From NCBI RefSeq assembly GCF_001500045.1, contig NZ_LQIX01000021.1, positions 1-62,418 on the forward strand: a stretch of DNA of 62,418 bases, written 5' to 3'. Below the pieces are notes generated by a model. The model saw only the letters and a program-made list of their open reading frames with translations. It was not told the origin of the DNA and made no database searches. Source of the DNA: Mycobacterium sp. GA-1199 (GTDB taxonomy: Bacteria; Actinomycetota; Actinomycetes; Mycobacteriales; Mycobacteriaceae). Position 1 is the stretch's first letter; each line of letters starts with the position of its first letter. A program made the position numbers and the translations under genes. Of this stretch, positions 27,315-35,740 are shown piece by piece.

Positions 27315-28811
27315 ATGACCAAGGCCGAGGATTGGCATGCCACGCTCGACGAGCTGTCGCGGCGGCGCCAGACCGCGTACGACATGGGGGGCGCCGAGCG
27401 GGTCGCCCAGCACCGCGACAAGGGCAAGCTCGACGCCCGCGCGCGCATCGAGTATCTGCTCGACAAGGGCACGTTCCGCGAGTTCGGCACGCTGGTCGGC
27501 GGTGACATCGCCGCCGACGGCATCGTCGCCGGCTCCGGCTATCTCGACGGCAGGCCGGTGATGATCGGCGCCGAGGACTTCACGACGCTGGCGGGCAGCA
27601 TCGGCCCGGGCGGGAACGCCAAACGGTACCGATTGGCGGAGTTGGCCGTGCGCGACAAGGTGCCGCTGGTGATGCTGCTGGAGGGTGCGGGTTTCCGTCC
27701 CAGCGGTGAGCACTACGGCCGCACCCCGACCGATCTTCTCGCCCAGGCTCAGTGTTCGGGCAAGGTGCCGATGGTCGCCGGCCTGCTCGGGCCGTCCGCC
27801 GGACATGGCGCGCTGGTCGCTCCGGTCTGCGACTGGACGATAATGAGCCGCCAGGGCGCCATCTTCACCGCGGGCCCGCCCGTGGTGAAAGAGTCGACGG
27901 GCGAGGACATCTCGAAAGAGGATCTCGGCGGTCCCACGGTGGCCCTCGCCAGCGGTGTGATTCACAACCTGGGCGAGGACGACGAAGCGGTGCTCGACGA
28001 CATCCGCCGCTACCTGTCGTACTTCCCGGCCAGCGCGTGGTCCTACCCGGAGTCGCTTCCCGCCGACGAAGCGACCGCCCCGCGGACCACCCCGGAGTTG
28101 CTCGAACTGGTCCCCCGCGGCAACCGGCGCGTCTACGACATGCGGCGCGTCCTGGACGTCGTCTTCGACCGCCCCGACTGGTTCGAGGTCCAGCCGAAGT
28201 TCGGGCCCGCGATCATCTGCGCGCTGGCCCATCTCGGCGGCCACCCGGTTGCGGTGGTTGCCAACCAACCGCAGGTGATCGCCGGTTCCATCGACGCAGA
28301 CGCCGCGGACAAGGCGGCGCACTTCATCACGGTCGCCGACTCGTTTCACCTGCCGATCGTGTTCCTCGCCGACAACCCGGGCATGCTGCCGGGCAGCCGG
28401 TCGGAGAAGTCGGGCGTGCTGCGCAGCGGTGCGCGGATGTTCGCCGCGCAGACCGCCGCCACGACGATCAAGCTGCACGTCACGCTGCGCAAGGCCTACG
28501 GTTTCGGCTCGATGGTGATGTCGCTGTTGGGATTTGACAACCAGAGCGCGACGTTCGCATACCCGGGCGCGACGATGGGCGCGATGAGCGCGGCCGCCCT
28601 CAGCAAGGCGTCACACGCCGCCGAGGATGTCGAGGCGCGGCTTCGGCAGATGGAAGTCGAAGCGTCGTTCCGGTCGGCCGGCCACCTCGGCTTCGACGAC
28701 CTGATCCATCCCGAGGAGACCCGCAACGCGCTGCTGTGGGGGCTGCAGCGGGCGGTCTACAGCCGCCAGGCCGCAGCGGAACCGGTGGCCCGCACGGTCA
28801 TCACGCCCTGA
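27315..28811 (+). CDS. Acyl-CoA carboxylase beta (carboxyltransferase) subunit
   Basis: Carboxyltransferase subunit of 498 residues of the AccD/propionyl-CoA carboxylase family, which transfers carboxybiotin CO2 to an acyl-CoA. The N-terminal crotonase-fold half contains ARARIEYLLDKGTFREFG and LLEGAGFRPSGEHYG. The C-terminal half has FLADNPGMLPGSRSEKSGVLRSGARMFAA and the oxyanion-type KAYGFGSMVMSLLGFDNQSATFAYPGATMGAM. No alpha (biotin) subunit is in the window. ATG has GGAG five bases upstream. Divergent from the LLM gene over the shared operator. It may carboxylate a methyl-branched acyl-CoA in the pathway, or be related to geranyl- or methylcrotonyl-CoA carboxylases. Confidence 0.88.
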   Translation: MTKAEDWHATLDELSRRRQTAYDMGGAERVAQHRDKGKLDARARIEYLLDKGTFREFGTLVGGDIAADGIVAGSGYLDGRPVMIGAEDFTTLAGSIGPGGNAKRYRLAELAVRDKVPLVMLLEGAGFRPSGEHYGRTPTDLLAQAQCSGKVPMVAGLLGPSAGHGALVAPVCDWTIMSRQGAIFTAGPPVVKESTGEDISKEDLGGPTVALASGVIHNLGEDDEAVLDDIRRYLSYFPASAWSYPESLPADEATAPRTTPELLELVPRGNRRVYDMRRVLDVVFDRPDWFEVQPKFGPAIICALAHLGGHPVAVVANQPQVIAGSIDADAADKAAHFITVADSFHLPIVFLADNPGMLPGSRSEKSGVLRSGARMFAAQTAATTIKLHVTLRKAYGFGSMVMSLLGFDNQSATFAYPGATMGAMSAAALSKASHAAEDVEARLRQMEVEASFRSAGHLGFDDLIHPEETRNALLWGLQRAVYSRQAAAEPVARTVITP

Positions 28812-28825
28812 CCTCGGGGGGTTGC

Positions 28826-28950
28826 GCGAGCGTGCGTGTTTGCACACGACACGCGGCAAATATTCAGCACTACACGCACTTTCGGGTGCGACGACCGTGC
28901 GCGTACTGCGCACTTTCCGCGGCGCGTCGTGTGCAAACACGCACGCTCGC
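28826..28950. repeat. Long perfect inverted repeat between convergent genes
   Basis: A 25-base arm at 28826-28850 beginning GCGAGCGTGCGTGTTTG is exactly complementary to 28926-28950. The 75-base interior has further pairing. It lies between the convergent accD and LLM genes and probably acts as a bidirectional terminator. The outer sequence recurs near 45.3 kb. Confidence 0.75.
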
Positions 28951-28993
28951 CGAGATGGGGCCAGCTCACGCCGCTCGCGTAGATGGGGCCAGC

Positions 28994-30037
28994 TCACGCC
29001 GATGCGCGGTAGGCGGCGACGATCGGCTCGAGTTCGTCGGGCGTCGCGCCGTGCATGATGAGCGCGTCGGCGCCGTAGTCGAACTCCTTGCGGATGCGCT
29101 CGACGCACTGCTGGGCCGACCCGGTGGCCGACGGCTCCAACCACTCGTCGGGAATCAACGTCGCGATGTGCTCGATCTGTTCGGCTGAGGCCTTGTGGTC
29201 GATACCGCCGGGAATCGACTGTACGACCTTGTCGTCGCGGAAGCGCTGCAGCACAGCGGGATCCCAGCCGTTCGTCTTGACCAGAAGATCGCCGTAGCCT
29301 TGCAGATAGGTGGCCAGCCGGGCGACTGTCTTCTTCAGTCGCAGCTCCTCGGGCAGATGATCGCCGACCGTGGCGAAACACGACCACACCCGGACCGCCG
29401 ACGGATCGCGGCCCGCCTTTTCCGCGGCGTCCTTGACGGTCTTGACCGCGCGCTGCAGCGTCTCCGGAGTGAAGTAGGTGTGCAGGATGACGTCGTCGAA
29501 CGCCCGACCCCCGAGCGCCAGCGTCTGCGGGCCGAACGCCACGACCGCCAGCCGGATGTCTTCGCGGAAGTCCGGATCCAGGAATAGAACCTGGTACTTG
29601 CCGATCGGTCCGTCGTGGTTGAAGATCACTTCGCCCTGCCACAGCCGACGCATGACGTTGGCGAAATCCTCCATCTGCGCGGTCGTGACCGACGGGATCC
29701 CGAACGCCGCGTACATCGCCGCGACCCCGCGCCCGATGCCCAGCGTGAAGCGCCCGCCCGAGAGCCGGTGCATCGTCGTCGCCCACGATCCGGTGATCAG
29801 CGGGTGCCTGGTGTTGTGATTCGTTGCCGCCGTGGCGATCTGCATGCGCGACGTGACCGCGCACGCCGCGCCGACGAGCGATGACGCCTCCTTGACGTTC
29901 CATCGTTCGGAGATGAACGCGGTGCCGAACCCGAGCTCCTCACCGCGACGGGCCTCGTCCATCAGCGTTGCCGGGCCTCCACCACCGGCGCCGGCCAACA
30001 AGTAGTAGCCCAGTTCGTCGAGCACAGATACGGTCAC
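28994..30037 (-). CDS. LLM-class flavin/F420-dependent oxidoreductase
   Basis: Second luciferase-like enzyme of 347 residues, distinct from the one at 26.2 kb. Motifs are GEELGFGTAFISERWNVKEASSLVGAACAVTSRMQIATAATNHNTRHPLITGSWATTMHRLSGGRFTLGIGRG and the C-terminal substrate region. The GTG start (VTVSVLDELGYYLL) has AAGGAG upstream and overlaps the SnoaL gene stop by four bases. Last gene of a five-gene operon starting at the Baeyer-Villiger enzyme. The cofactor could be F420 or FMN, and the substrate is unknown. Confidence 0.88.
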   Translation of the reverse strand: MTVSVLDELGYYLLAGAGGGGPATLMDEARRGEELGFGTAFISERWNVKEASSLVGAACAVTSRMQIATAATNHNTRHPLITGSWATTMHRLSGGRFTLGIGRGVAAMYAAFGIPSVTTAQMEDFANVMRRLWQGEVIFNHDGPIGKYQVLFLDPDFREDIRLAVVAFGPQTLALGGRAFDDVILHTYFTPETLQRAVKTVKDAAEKAGRDPSAVRVWSCFATVGDHLPEELRLKKTVARLATYLQGYGDLLVKTNGWDPAVLQRFRDDKVVQSIPGGIDHKASAEQIEHIATLIPDEWLEPSATGSAQQCVERIRKEFDYGADALIMHGATPDELEPIVAAYRASA

Positions 30038-30411
30038 GTCCAGACTCCTTGCTTGTAGCCGCAGTTCCACACCTCGACGATCCTGCCGTCGACCACCCGG
30101 AAGACTTCCATACTGCCGATCGTGGTCTGCGTCCCGTCCTTCATCTTGATCGGGGATTGGTAGACGATCGCGACGTGCTCCCCGTCATCACCCGCCACCA
30201 CCAGGTTGAGGTCGAATCGGATGCTCTCCGACACGTTCCACATGTCCACCACCCGAGCCACCGCCTGTTCATGGGTCAAGAAATGCGCCGGCTCACCGAC
30301 CTCGTGACGAATCACCGTCTCGCCCAACAGCTCGTCGGCCAGTCCAAAGTCCGCCTTGTTCCACGCCACCAGGTTGTACAGCTCCACCACCTCACGCGCG
30401 GACCGGCTCAT
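30034..30411 (-). CDS. SnoaL-like/NTF2-fold protein
   Basis: Protein of 125 residues with the cone-shaped NTF2 fold (VELYNLVAWNKADFGLADELLGETVIRHEVGEPAHFLTHEQAVARVVDMW, closing with VFRVVDGRIVEVWNCG). The family includes polyketide cyclases, steroid isomerases and dehydratases. The aspartate and histidine positions (IRHEVG) could act in general acid-base catalysis. Overlaps both neighbours by four bases, so it is tightly co-expressed with the LLM and kinase-like genes. Activity unknown. Confidence 0.82.
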   Translation of the reverse strand: MSRSAREVVELYNLVAWNKADFGLADELLGETVIRHEVGEPAHFLTHEQAVARVVDMWNVSESIRFDLNLVVAGDDGEHVAIVYQSPIKMKDGTQTTIGSMEVFRVVDGRIVEVWNCGYKQGVWT

Positions 30412-31472
30412 GAGAACACCTCCAGAGCGCCGATGGCGTCGATCGCGGCCACCGCACGGTCGGTCAGCGTCAGGCACAGGCGGCGGGACCGTTCCGGCAG
30501 CGCATCCCACCCATTGAGCGTGATGACCGGCAACACCATCAGATAGACGGCCGCAAAACGATAGTGCCGCCACGCCTCGTCGAATCCGTACGAGGCGCCG
30601 TGCGCGGCGACGTGCTCGAGATACTCGCGTAGCAGCACCTCGTCGTGACCTTCGCGCACCGCGGTCGGCAGGCCCTGGGTCACGAGGTAGGCCACGTCGG
30701 CCGCACCGGCGCCGCGGGCGGCGAACTGGAAGTCCACCACCTTCATCGCGTCACCCGAGAAGAAGAGGTTGTCGGCCCGGATATCCCCGTGCAGCAACAT
30801 GTCCCGTTCGGCGAGCGCGGGCAGTGCCGCGACCGCGCGTTCGGCGAAACGTTCGGCGAACGCGGCCACCGCCGGCGACACGTTCACGGAGGTGTGCGCG
30901 CGGTAGACCTCCCACCCCGGCCCGAACGCCGGCAGCAGCAGTTCCCGCGCGATCGGGGTGTCGATGCTCGGAAACTGCTCCAGCACGGCGGGTTCGCCCG
31001 ACCACGCATGCAGACCTGCCAGTTGTCGGATGCAGGTGCGGGCGCGATCCATGGACAGCCCGGCCAGATGGTCGGCGTTGTCCCACTCCGAGAGGTCCTC
31101 GAGCAGCAGCACGAAATCGACGCCGTCATCGGCGATGCGGGCGGTGTACACCCGCGGTGTGTCCATCGGCGCGCGCCCGGCGACGTCGCGGTAGAAGGAC
31201 AACTCGCGCCGGTATCCGCCCAGCAACTCCATCGCACCGCGCGCTTCCGACACCGCGGGAAGTTTCGCGATCAGGGTCGAAGGCACCGCGGTGCCGCTCA
31301 GGTGCAACCGGTACAGCAGCGACGAGAAGCCGCTGTCCATCGCAATCTGCTCAGTCCGGACATCGTCGACCGTCGCGCCGTCCAGCCCTGCGTCGGCGCG
31401 CAGCACCCCGGTCAACCAGGCGGCGTCGAGCTCATCGATGCCGCCCGGTACCGCTGCCATACTCGTCGTCAT
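30408..31472 (-). CDS. APH/ecdysteroid-kinase-like phosphotransferase
   Basis: Kinase-fold protein of 354 residues. The catalytic loop is LLHGDIRADNLFF and the metal-binding motif VVDFQFAARGAGAADVAYLV, the pattern of the aminoglycoside phosphotransferase and EcKinase groups. Such proteins occur repeatedly in mycobacterial lipid gene clusters. The start is the ATG at 31472 (MTTSMAAVPGG), which overlaps the hydrolase stop in TGATG. A TTG one codon earlier is also possible. Substrate unknown. The adjacent hydrolase and SnoaL suggest an oxidised hydrophobic intermediate (inference). Confidence 0.82.
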   Translation of the reverse strand: MTTSMAAVPGGIDELDAAWLTGVLRADAGLDGATVDDVRTEQIAMDSGFSSLLYRLHLSGTAVPSTLIAKLPAVSEARGAMELLGGYRRELSFYRDVAGRAPMDTPRVYTARIADDGVDFVLLLEDLSEWDNADHLAGLSMDRARTCIRQLAGLHAWSGEPAVLEQFPSIDTPIARELLLPAFGPGWEVYRAHTSVNVSPAVAAFAERFAERAVAALPALAERDMLLHGDIRADNLFFSGDAMKVVDFQFAARGAGAADVAYLVTQGLPTAVREGHDEVLLREYLEHVAAHGASYGFDEAWRHYRFAAVYLMVLPVITLNGWDALPERSRRLCLTLTDRAVAAIDAIGALEVFS

Positions 31473-32584
31473 CAACCGACTCCTTCCCTGACTGCCCCGA
31501 GGAAGCGTTCCGACGCTCGCTGCACACCGCCCGCGAACAGGTGGCCGACGTGGCTACCCCGATGCCAGTACAGGTCGCCGCCCCACCGCTCGTGCAGTCG
31601 CTCTGCCGGTTCCCGTCGCGCCATCTGGTCGTGCCACGCACCGACGATGAGCCGACGCTCGGGCGGGGCCGTCGGTTCGACCGCCTGATAGTCCACGACC
31701 GACATCACGCGCTCGACGGGTTCTGACCGCATCAGTTCCACCGTGTCGCGCACCGACGGACCCCACCGCCCCAGGTGTCCGGCGATCATCGCGTTGAGCC
31801 CGAAGATCGGCGTGTAGACCGCGACGGCGTCGACGTCCTCGAGGTGTGACACCAGACCCGCCACCGGGCTGCCCATCGAAACCCCAGACAGCGCAACGGC
31901 GCTCGCTTGCGGTCGAAGCCGACGGAGCACCGCCCGCACCTCCGACACCACGCGGATCATGCCCGCCAGGTTGTTCAGCGGGTCCATGTTCGGATAGGTC
32001 GGCCACTGCTCACGCCGAACCCCGCAGCCCGGCTGCACCGGCAGCGCGATGTTGTATCCGAGCTGCTCCTGCAGCCGCCGAGCCCTCGAGAACACCAAAT
32101 CGATCGGCAGCCCCTGGCCGGCCCCGTGCACCCACACCAGCCACGGCCGCGGCTCCTCGCCGCTGCGACACAGATGCACCACCGCGGTGGCCGGCCCGCC
32201 GAATCCCTCGGCGGCCAACGACTCGGGCAGGTGGGGATCGTGTTCGAAGGTCAGTTGCTCGTACCGGGATCGGCCGAACCGGCGCCGGCGGATCGTCTTC
32301 GGCTGCAGCTCATCCGGTGCGACGTGCACGCCGGCCAGGCCTAATTCGGCCAGCTCGTCGGCCGCGCCGGTACACGACTCGAGCGTGCGCTCAAGTCTGG
32401 GCGGGGGCGCGGTCAGCGTCATCCCCGTCAGGGCGAGTTCGTCGAGCACGACCTCGCCGAGTTGCCGGGCACCCTTGCGGGACAACGGCTTCCAATCGTC
32501 GTGTCCGGCGACGGCGGCGTGCGCCCGCGGCACCACGCCCGCGAAGTCCCGACCGATACGGTACGCGCGCTCGGCCGTCCTCAT
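31472..32584 (-). CDS. Alpha/beta hydrolase
   Basis: Hydrolase of 370 residues. The nucleophile elbow is GVSMGSPVAG (serine in G-x-S-x-G), preceded by an oxyanion-type VWVHGAGQG, and the likely catalytic histidine is in the C-terminal HRGSHVGHLF. The N-terminal 110 residues form an extra domain. It is directly downstream of the Baeyer-Villiger-type monooxygenase with a four-base overlap. The pair could convert a ketone to an ester or lactone and then hydrolyse it. That is inference. Confidence 0.85.
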   Translation of the reverse strand: MRTAERAYRIGRDFAGVVPRAHAAVAGHDDWKPLSRKGARQLGEVVLDELALTGMTLTAPPPRLERTLESCTGAADELAELGLAGVHVAPDELQPKTIRRRRFGRSRYEQLTFEHDPHLPESLAAEGFGGPATAVVHLCRSGEEPRPWLVWVHGAGQGLPIDLVFSRARRLQEQLGYNIALPVQPGCGVRREQWPTYPNMDPLNNLAGMIRVVSEVRAVLRRLRPQASAVALSGVSMGSPVAGLVSHLEDVDAVAVYTPIFGLNAMIAGHLGRWGPSVRDTVELMRSEPVERVMSVVDYQAVEPTAPPERRLIVGAWHDQMARREPAERLHERWGGDLYWHRGSHVGHLFAGGVQRASERFLGAVREGVG

Positions 32585-34206
32585 GCCAGCTTGAACCCGG
32601 TGTAGCCGGCATCGGCGACCTCGTCGCAGCGACGCCGGTACTCCGGAATGCCCCCGGTGTAACCCATGTACATCCGCTTCTTGCCGGGCACGTTACCGCC
32701 GTTGTACCAGGAGTTGCAGCTGGGATGGACGAGGACGGTCGGTGCGACGAGCGATGTCGCGTGGTCGATCCACTCGCGTTGGGCCTCGGGTAGCGCCTCG
32801 ATGCTCCGATACCCGTGAGCGCTCAGGTAGCCGATGCACTCGCCGATCCAGTCGACGTGCTGTTCGAGGGCTGTCACGTAATTGCTTGCCGGAGCGGGGC
32901 TTCCGGGCGCCTGGATGATGAACAGGTTCGGGAAGCCCGCCACCGCGATGCCGAGGTAGGCGTATGGCCCCTCGTTCGTCCAGAAGTCTCCGAGTGACAT
33001 CCCGTCGCGCCCGGTCACCGCGATTCGCGTCATCGCCCCGGTCATCGCGTCGAAGCCGGTGGCGTAGATGATGACGTCGAGATCGTGATCGCCCTGTTCG
33101 GTGCGGATTCCGGTCGCGGTGACCTCCACGATCGGTTCGTTGCGCAGGTCCACGAGTGTGACGTTGTCGCGGTTGAACGTCTCGTAATAGCCCTGGTCGA
33201 TGATGGGGCGTTTACACCCGAACGGGTGTGTCGGGGTCAGCGCCGCTGCGGTCTGTGGATTCTTGACGATGCGCGCCACCGCCTCGCCGTAGAGTTTGGC
33301 CGCCATCTGGTTGGCCTCGATGTCGAAGAACACGTCGCCCCAGCTGAGCGCACCGATGATGCCGCCCTCCTCGACGGCGCGCACTTGTTCCTCGCGCGAT
33401 GCGGACTTCAGCGGCGGTTTGGTCATCATCTCGAACATCACCGAGAACGCGCTCAGCCGGGCCGCACCCACCGCGTGTTCTCGTTGCGCCGCGCGGATCT
33501 CGGCGTAATTGGCCTTGAGCTCGTCGAGTTCGCCGTCGTCGAACGGGCGGACCTCCCACGGCAGCGTGTAGGCCGGCGATCGCTGGAACACGGTGAGGTG
33601 GCCGGCCTGTTGGGCCACGACCGGGATCAGTTGCACACCGGTGGAACCGGTTCCGATCACGCCCACCCGCTTGCCGGTCAGGTCGACATCCTGCTTCGGC
33701 CAGCGACTGGTGGACAGCGAGAGCCCCTCGAAGGCGCCCATACCGGGTATCTCCGGTTCCTTCGGGACCGACAGGATCCCCGTCGCCGCGACGACGAACG
33801 GTGCCACGAACACCTCCCCGTCTGCCGTCTGCACCTCCCACTCGGAGGCGGCCTCGTCGAACGTCATCGCGGTGACTTCGGTATGGAACCGGATGTCGCG
33901 ACGGAGATCGAGTCGGTCGGCGACGAAGTTCAGGTACGCCTCGATCTCGGGCTGGCGAGGCATCGTCTCGGTCCATACCCACTCCTGCTGGATCTCCTCG
34001 GAGAAGCTGTAGGAGTACTCGATGCTCTCGATGTCACAGCGCGCGCCGGGATACCGGTTGAACAGCCATGTGCCCCCGACGTTCTCGGCCTTCTCGAGCA
34101 CAACGGTGCGCAGCCCCTGCTCCCGCAGTCGATGCAGCGCGTACAGACCGGCGAACCCGGCCCCGACGACGATCGCGTCGAAGCGGGCGGAGTCGGATGT
34201 CGTCAC
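32581..34206 (-). CDS. Flavin-containing Baeyer-Villiger-type monooxygenase
   Basis: FAD- and NADPH-dependent monooxygenase of 541 residues. The FAD loop is IVVGAGFAGLYALHRLR, the cofactor motif GGTWLFNRYPGARCDIES is typical of the cyclohexanone/steroid monooxygenase group, and the NADPH loop is VGVIGTGSTGVQLIP. The fingerprint between the two, FxGxxxHxxxWP in family members, reads FEGLSLSTSRWP at residues 159-170, with serine 165 where the conserved histidine is expected. A type I BVMO is the best match, but the altered residue might change it to a related activity. GTG start. The 21-bp operator lies 29 bases upstream. Head gene of the operon through to the LLM gene at 29 kb. Confidence 0.86.
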   Translation of the reverse strand: MTTSDSARFDAIVVGAGFAGLYALHRLREQGLRTVVLEKAENVGGTWLFNRYPGARCDIESIEYSYSFSEEIQQEWVWTETMPRQPEIEAYLNFVADRLDLRRDIRFHTEVTAMTFDEAASEWEVQTADGEVFVAPFVVAATGILSVPKEPEIPGMGAFEGLSLSTSRWPKQDVDLTGKRVGVIGTGSTGVQLIPVVAQQAGHLTVFQRSPAYTLPWEVRPFDDGELDELKANYAEIRAAQREHAVGAARLSAFSVMFEMMTKPPLKSASREEQVRAVEEGGIIGALSWGDVFFDIEANQMAAKLYGEAVARIVKNPQTAAALTPTHPFGCKRPIIDQGYYETFNRDNVTLVDLRNEPIVEVTATGIRTEQGDHDLDVIIYATGFDAMTGAMTRIAVTGRDGMSLGDFWTNEGPYAYLGIAVAGFPNLFIIQAPGSPAPASNYVTALEQHVDWIGECIGYLSAHGYRSIEALPEAQREWIDHATSLVAPTVLVHPSCNSWYNGGNVPGKKRMYMGYTGGIPEYRRRCDEVADAGYTGFKLA

Positions 34207-34235
34207 AAGTAGGCCCTCACGTCCGGGAAGTGGAG

Positions 34236-34256
34236 ATACTGTAACTATTACAGTAT
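34236..34256. promoter_or_regulatory. Island operator copy 2, perfect palindrome
   Basis: ATACTGTAA, CTA, TTACAGTAT: nine-base arms match perfectly. Lies 29 bases upstream of the Baeyer-Villiger enzyme and 109 upstream of the Rieske gene, in their divergent gap. This is the reference copy for the family. Confidence 0.8.
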
Positions 34257-34318
34257 TGCGCCGGACGGCTGGTGGGGTTTCGGAAACACCGCTCCGGTAT
34301 GGCCCTTCCTGAAACCAC

Positions 34319-34327
34319 TACTGTAAG
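34319..34327. promoter_or_regulatory. Half operator upstream of Rieske gene
   Basis: TACTGTAAG matches one arm of the island operator, 38 bases upstream of the Rieske ATG. The second arm is not recognisable, so it may be a weak accessory site. Confidence 0.3.
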
Positions 34328-34365
34328 CTCCTCCATTAGTTCGCCGACTCGGGAGGCTGCCCGGC

Positions 34366-35364
34366 ATGAAAGTACCGTTCACCTGGAGGGTCACCGGCTG
34401 GTTCATGATCGGCTGGTCCGCGGAATTCCCCCCGGGCGAGACCCGGCCGCTGCGGTATTTCGGCGAGGATCTGGTGGCCTACCGCGACGAGGCAGGCGAC
34501 CTGCATGTGCTGGCGGCGCACTGCCGGCACCTCGGTGCGCACATCGGCCACGGCGGCAAGGTCGTCGGCGACTGCGTCGAATGCCCCTTCCACGGTTGGC
34601 GGTGGGGGCCCGACGGCACCAACCGCTACATTCCCTACCAGCCCGACCGGCCCAACAAGGCGTTGCGGCTGCGCGTGTTTCCGGTGCGCGAACAATACGG
34701 CTGCGTGTTCGCCTGGCATCACCCCGAGGGCGAGCCACCGCGGTGGGAGCTGCCCGATCTGTTCCACAAATTCCCGCAATTCCCGACCGACGAGGACGCG
34801 TACTACCGCCCGTACCCGGAGTTTTCGAGTCGCGCGGAACGCGAGCCGGTACATCCGCAGATCGTCGCCGAGAACGGGCCGGACAGCGCGCACTTCCACT
34901 ATGTGCATCACGCGACGGTCACCCCGAAGTGCCTCAACTGGGAGGTCGTCGACGAGGAGTGGCGGTTCCTGACGGGCTGGCCCGACGCCTCCAGCGACGA
35001 CCCGGACAAGATGGCGCTCTACATCCACAGCCACCTGTCCGGCCTCGGGTTCGCGATCAGCGCCTTCGAGGGCTCGTCGAACCACCGGCTGATCTTCGCG
35101 TGCACGCCGGTCGAGGACGGCTACTCGGACATGTTCTATTCGATCTGGTGGCCGCGGCTACCCGGTGACACCTCCGACGTCCCGCCCGAGGAGGTCCGCC
35201 AGAAGGTCGAGCGCCAGTTCATGGGAACCGTCTGGGACGACCTGAACATCTGGCGCTACCAGGAGTACATCGAGAACCCGGCGTTGTCTCGCATAGACGC
35301 GAAACCGCATATGGCGCTGCGGAAGTGGGCGACGCAGTTCTACGATGTTCCGGCGTCGGTGTGA
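34366..35364 (+). CDS. Rieske non-haem iron oxygenase, KshA-like
   Basis: Oxygenase of 332 residues. The Rieske cluster ligands are C53-R-H55 in CRHLGAHIGHGG and C73-P-F-H76 in ECPFHGWRW. The mononuclear iron site is in NGPDSAHFHYVHH. This is the arrangement of the KshA and DAF-36-like group that hydroxylates steroids and other polycyclic substrates. It needs a separate reductase, which is not in the window. Its stop overlaps the start of the degraded hydrolase below (GTGA). Divergent from the monooxygenase operon over operator copy 2. Confidence 0.88.
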   Translation: MKVPFTWRVTGWFMIGWSAEFPPGETRPLRYFGEDLVAYRDEAGDLHVLAAHCRHLGAHIGHGGKVVGDCVECPFHGWRWGPDGTNRYIPYQPDRPNKALRLRVFPVREQYGCVFAWHHPEGEPPRWELPDLFHKFPQFPTDEDAYYRPYPEFSSRAEREPVHPQIVAENGPDSAHFHYVHHATVTPKCLNWEVVDEEWRFLTGWPDASSDDPDKMALYIHSHLSGLGFAISAFEGSSNHRLIFACTPVEDGYSDMFYSIWWPRLPGDTSDVPPEEVRQKVERQFMGTVWDDLNIWRYQEYIENPALSRIDAKPHMALRKWATQFYDVPASV

Positions 35365-35733
35365 GACCCGACCTCGCCGAGATCGCCGCCACGGGCCACA
35401 CCGCCGGGCGCCGAACTGCTGCCCGAGCTGGGGCCTTAGCCCTCCGACGTCGTGCTGCGGAGCTGGCACGGCATCGGCCCGATGGGCGGCACCGACCTCG
35501 ACGCCGTGCTGCGCAATCTCGGGGTCTCGACGATCGTCGCCGTCGGAGTGTCGGTCAACGTCGCCATCACCAACCTGGTGATGGACGCCGTCAACGCCGC
35601 GTACCGGGTCGTGGTCCCGCGGGATGCGGTGGCCGGAATCCCCACCGACTACTCGAATGCAATCATCGACAGCACGTTGTCGCTGCTGGCGACGATCACC
35701 ACCACCGACGAGTTGATCGACACATGGAAGTAG
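35361..35733 (+). pseudogene. Degraded cysteine hydrolase (isochorismatase family)
   Basis: The opening codons VRPDLAEIAATGHTAG read in one frame. The sequence then continues in another frame as GAELLPELGP, a TAG stop, PSDVVLRSWHGIGPMGGTDLDAVLRNLGVSTIVAVGVSVNVAITNLVMDAVNAAYR and the family end. In intact homologues about 80 residues separate these parts, so there has been an internal deletion with a frameshift plus a nonsense change. The place of the usual catalytic cysteine (TNVC-V) reads VNVAI. The remnant keeps its original four-base overlap with the Rieske gene. Confidence 0.75.
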
Positions 35734-35740
35734 CCGCGCA

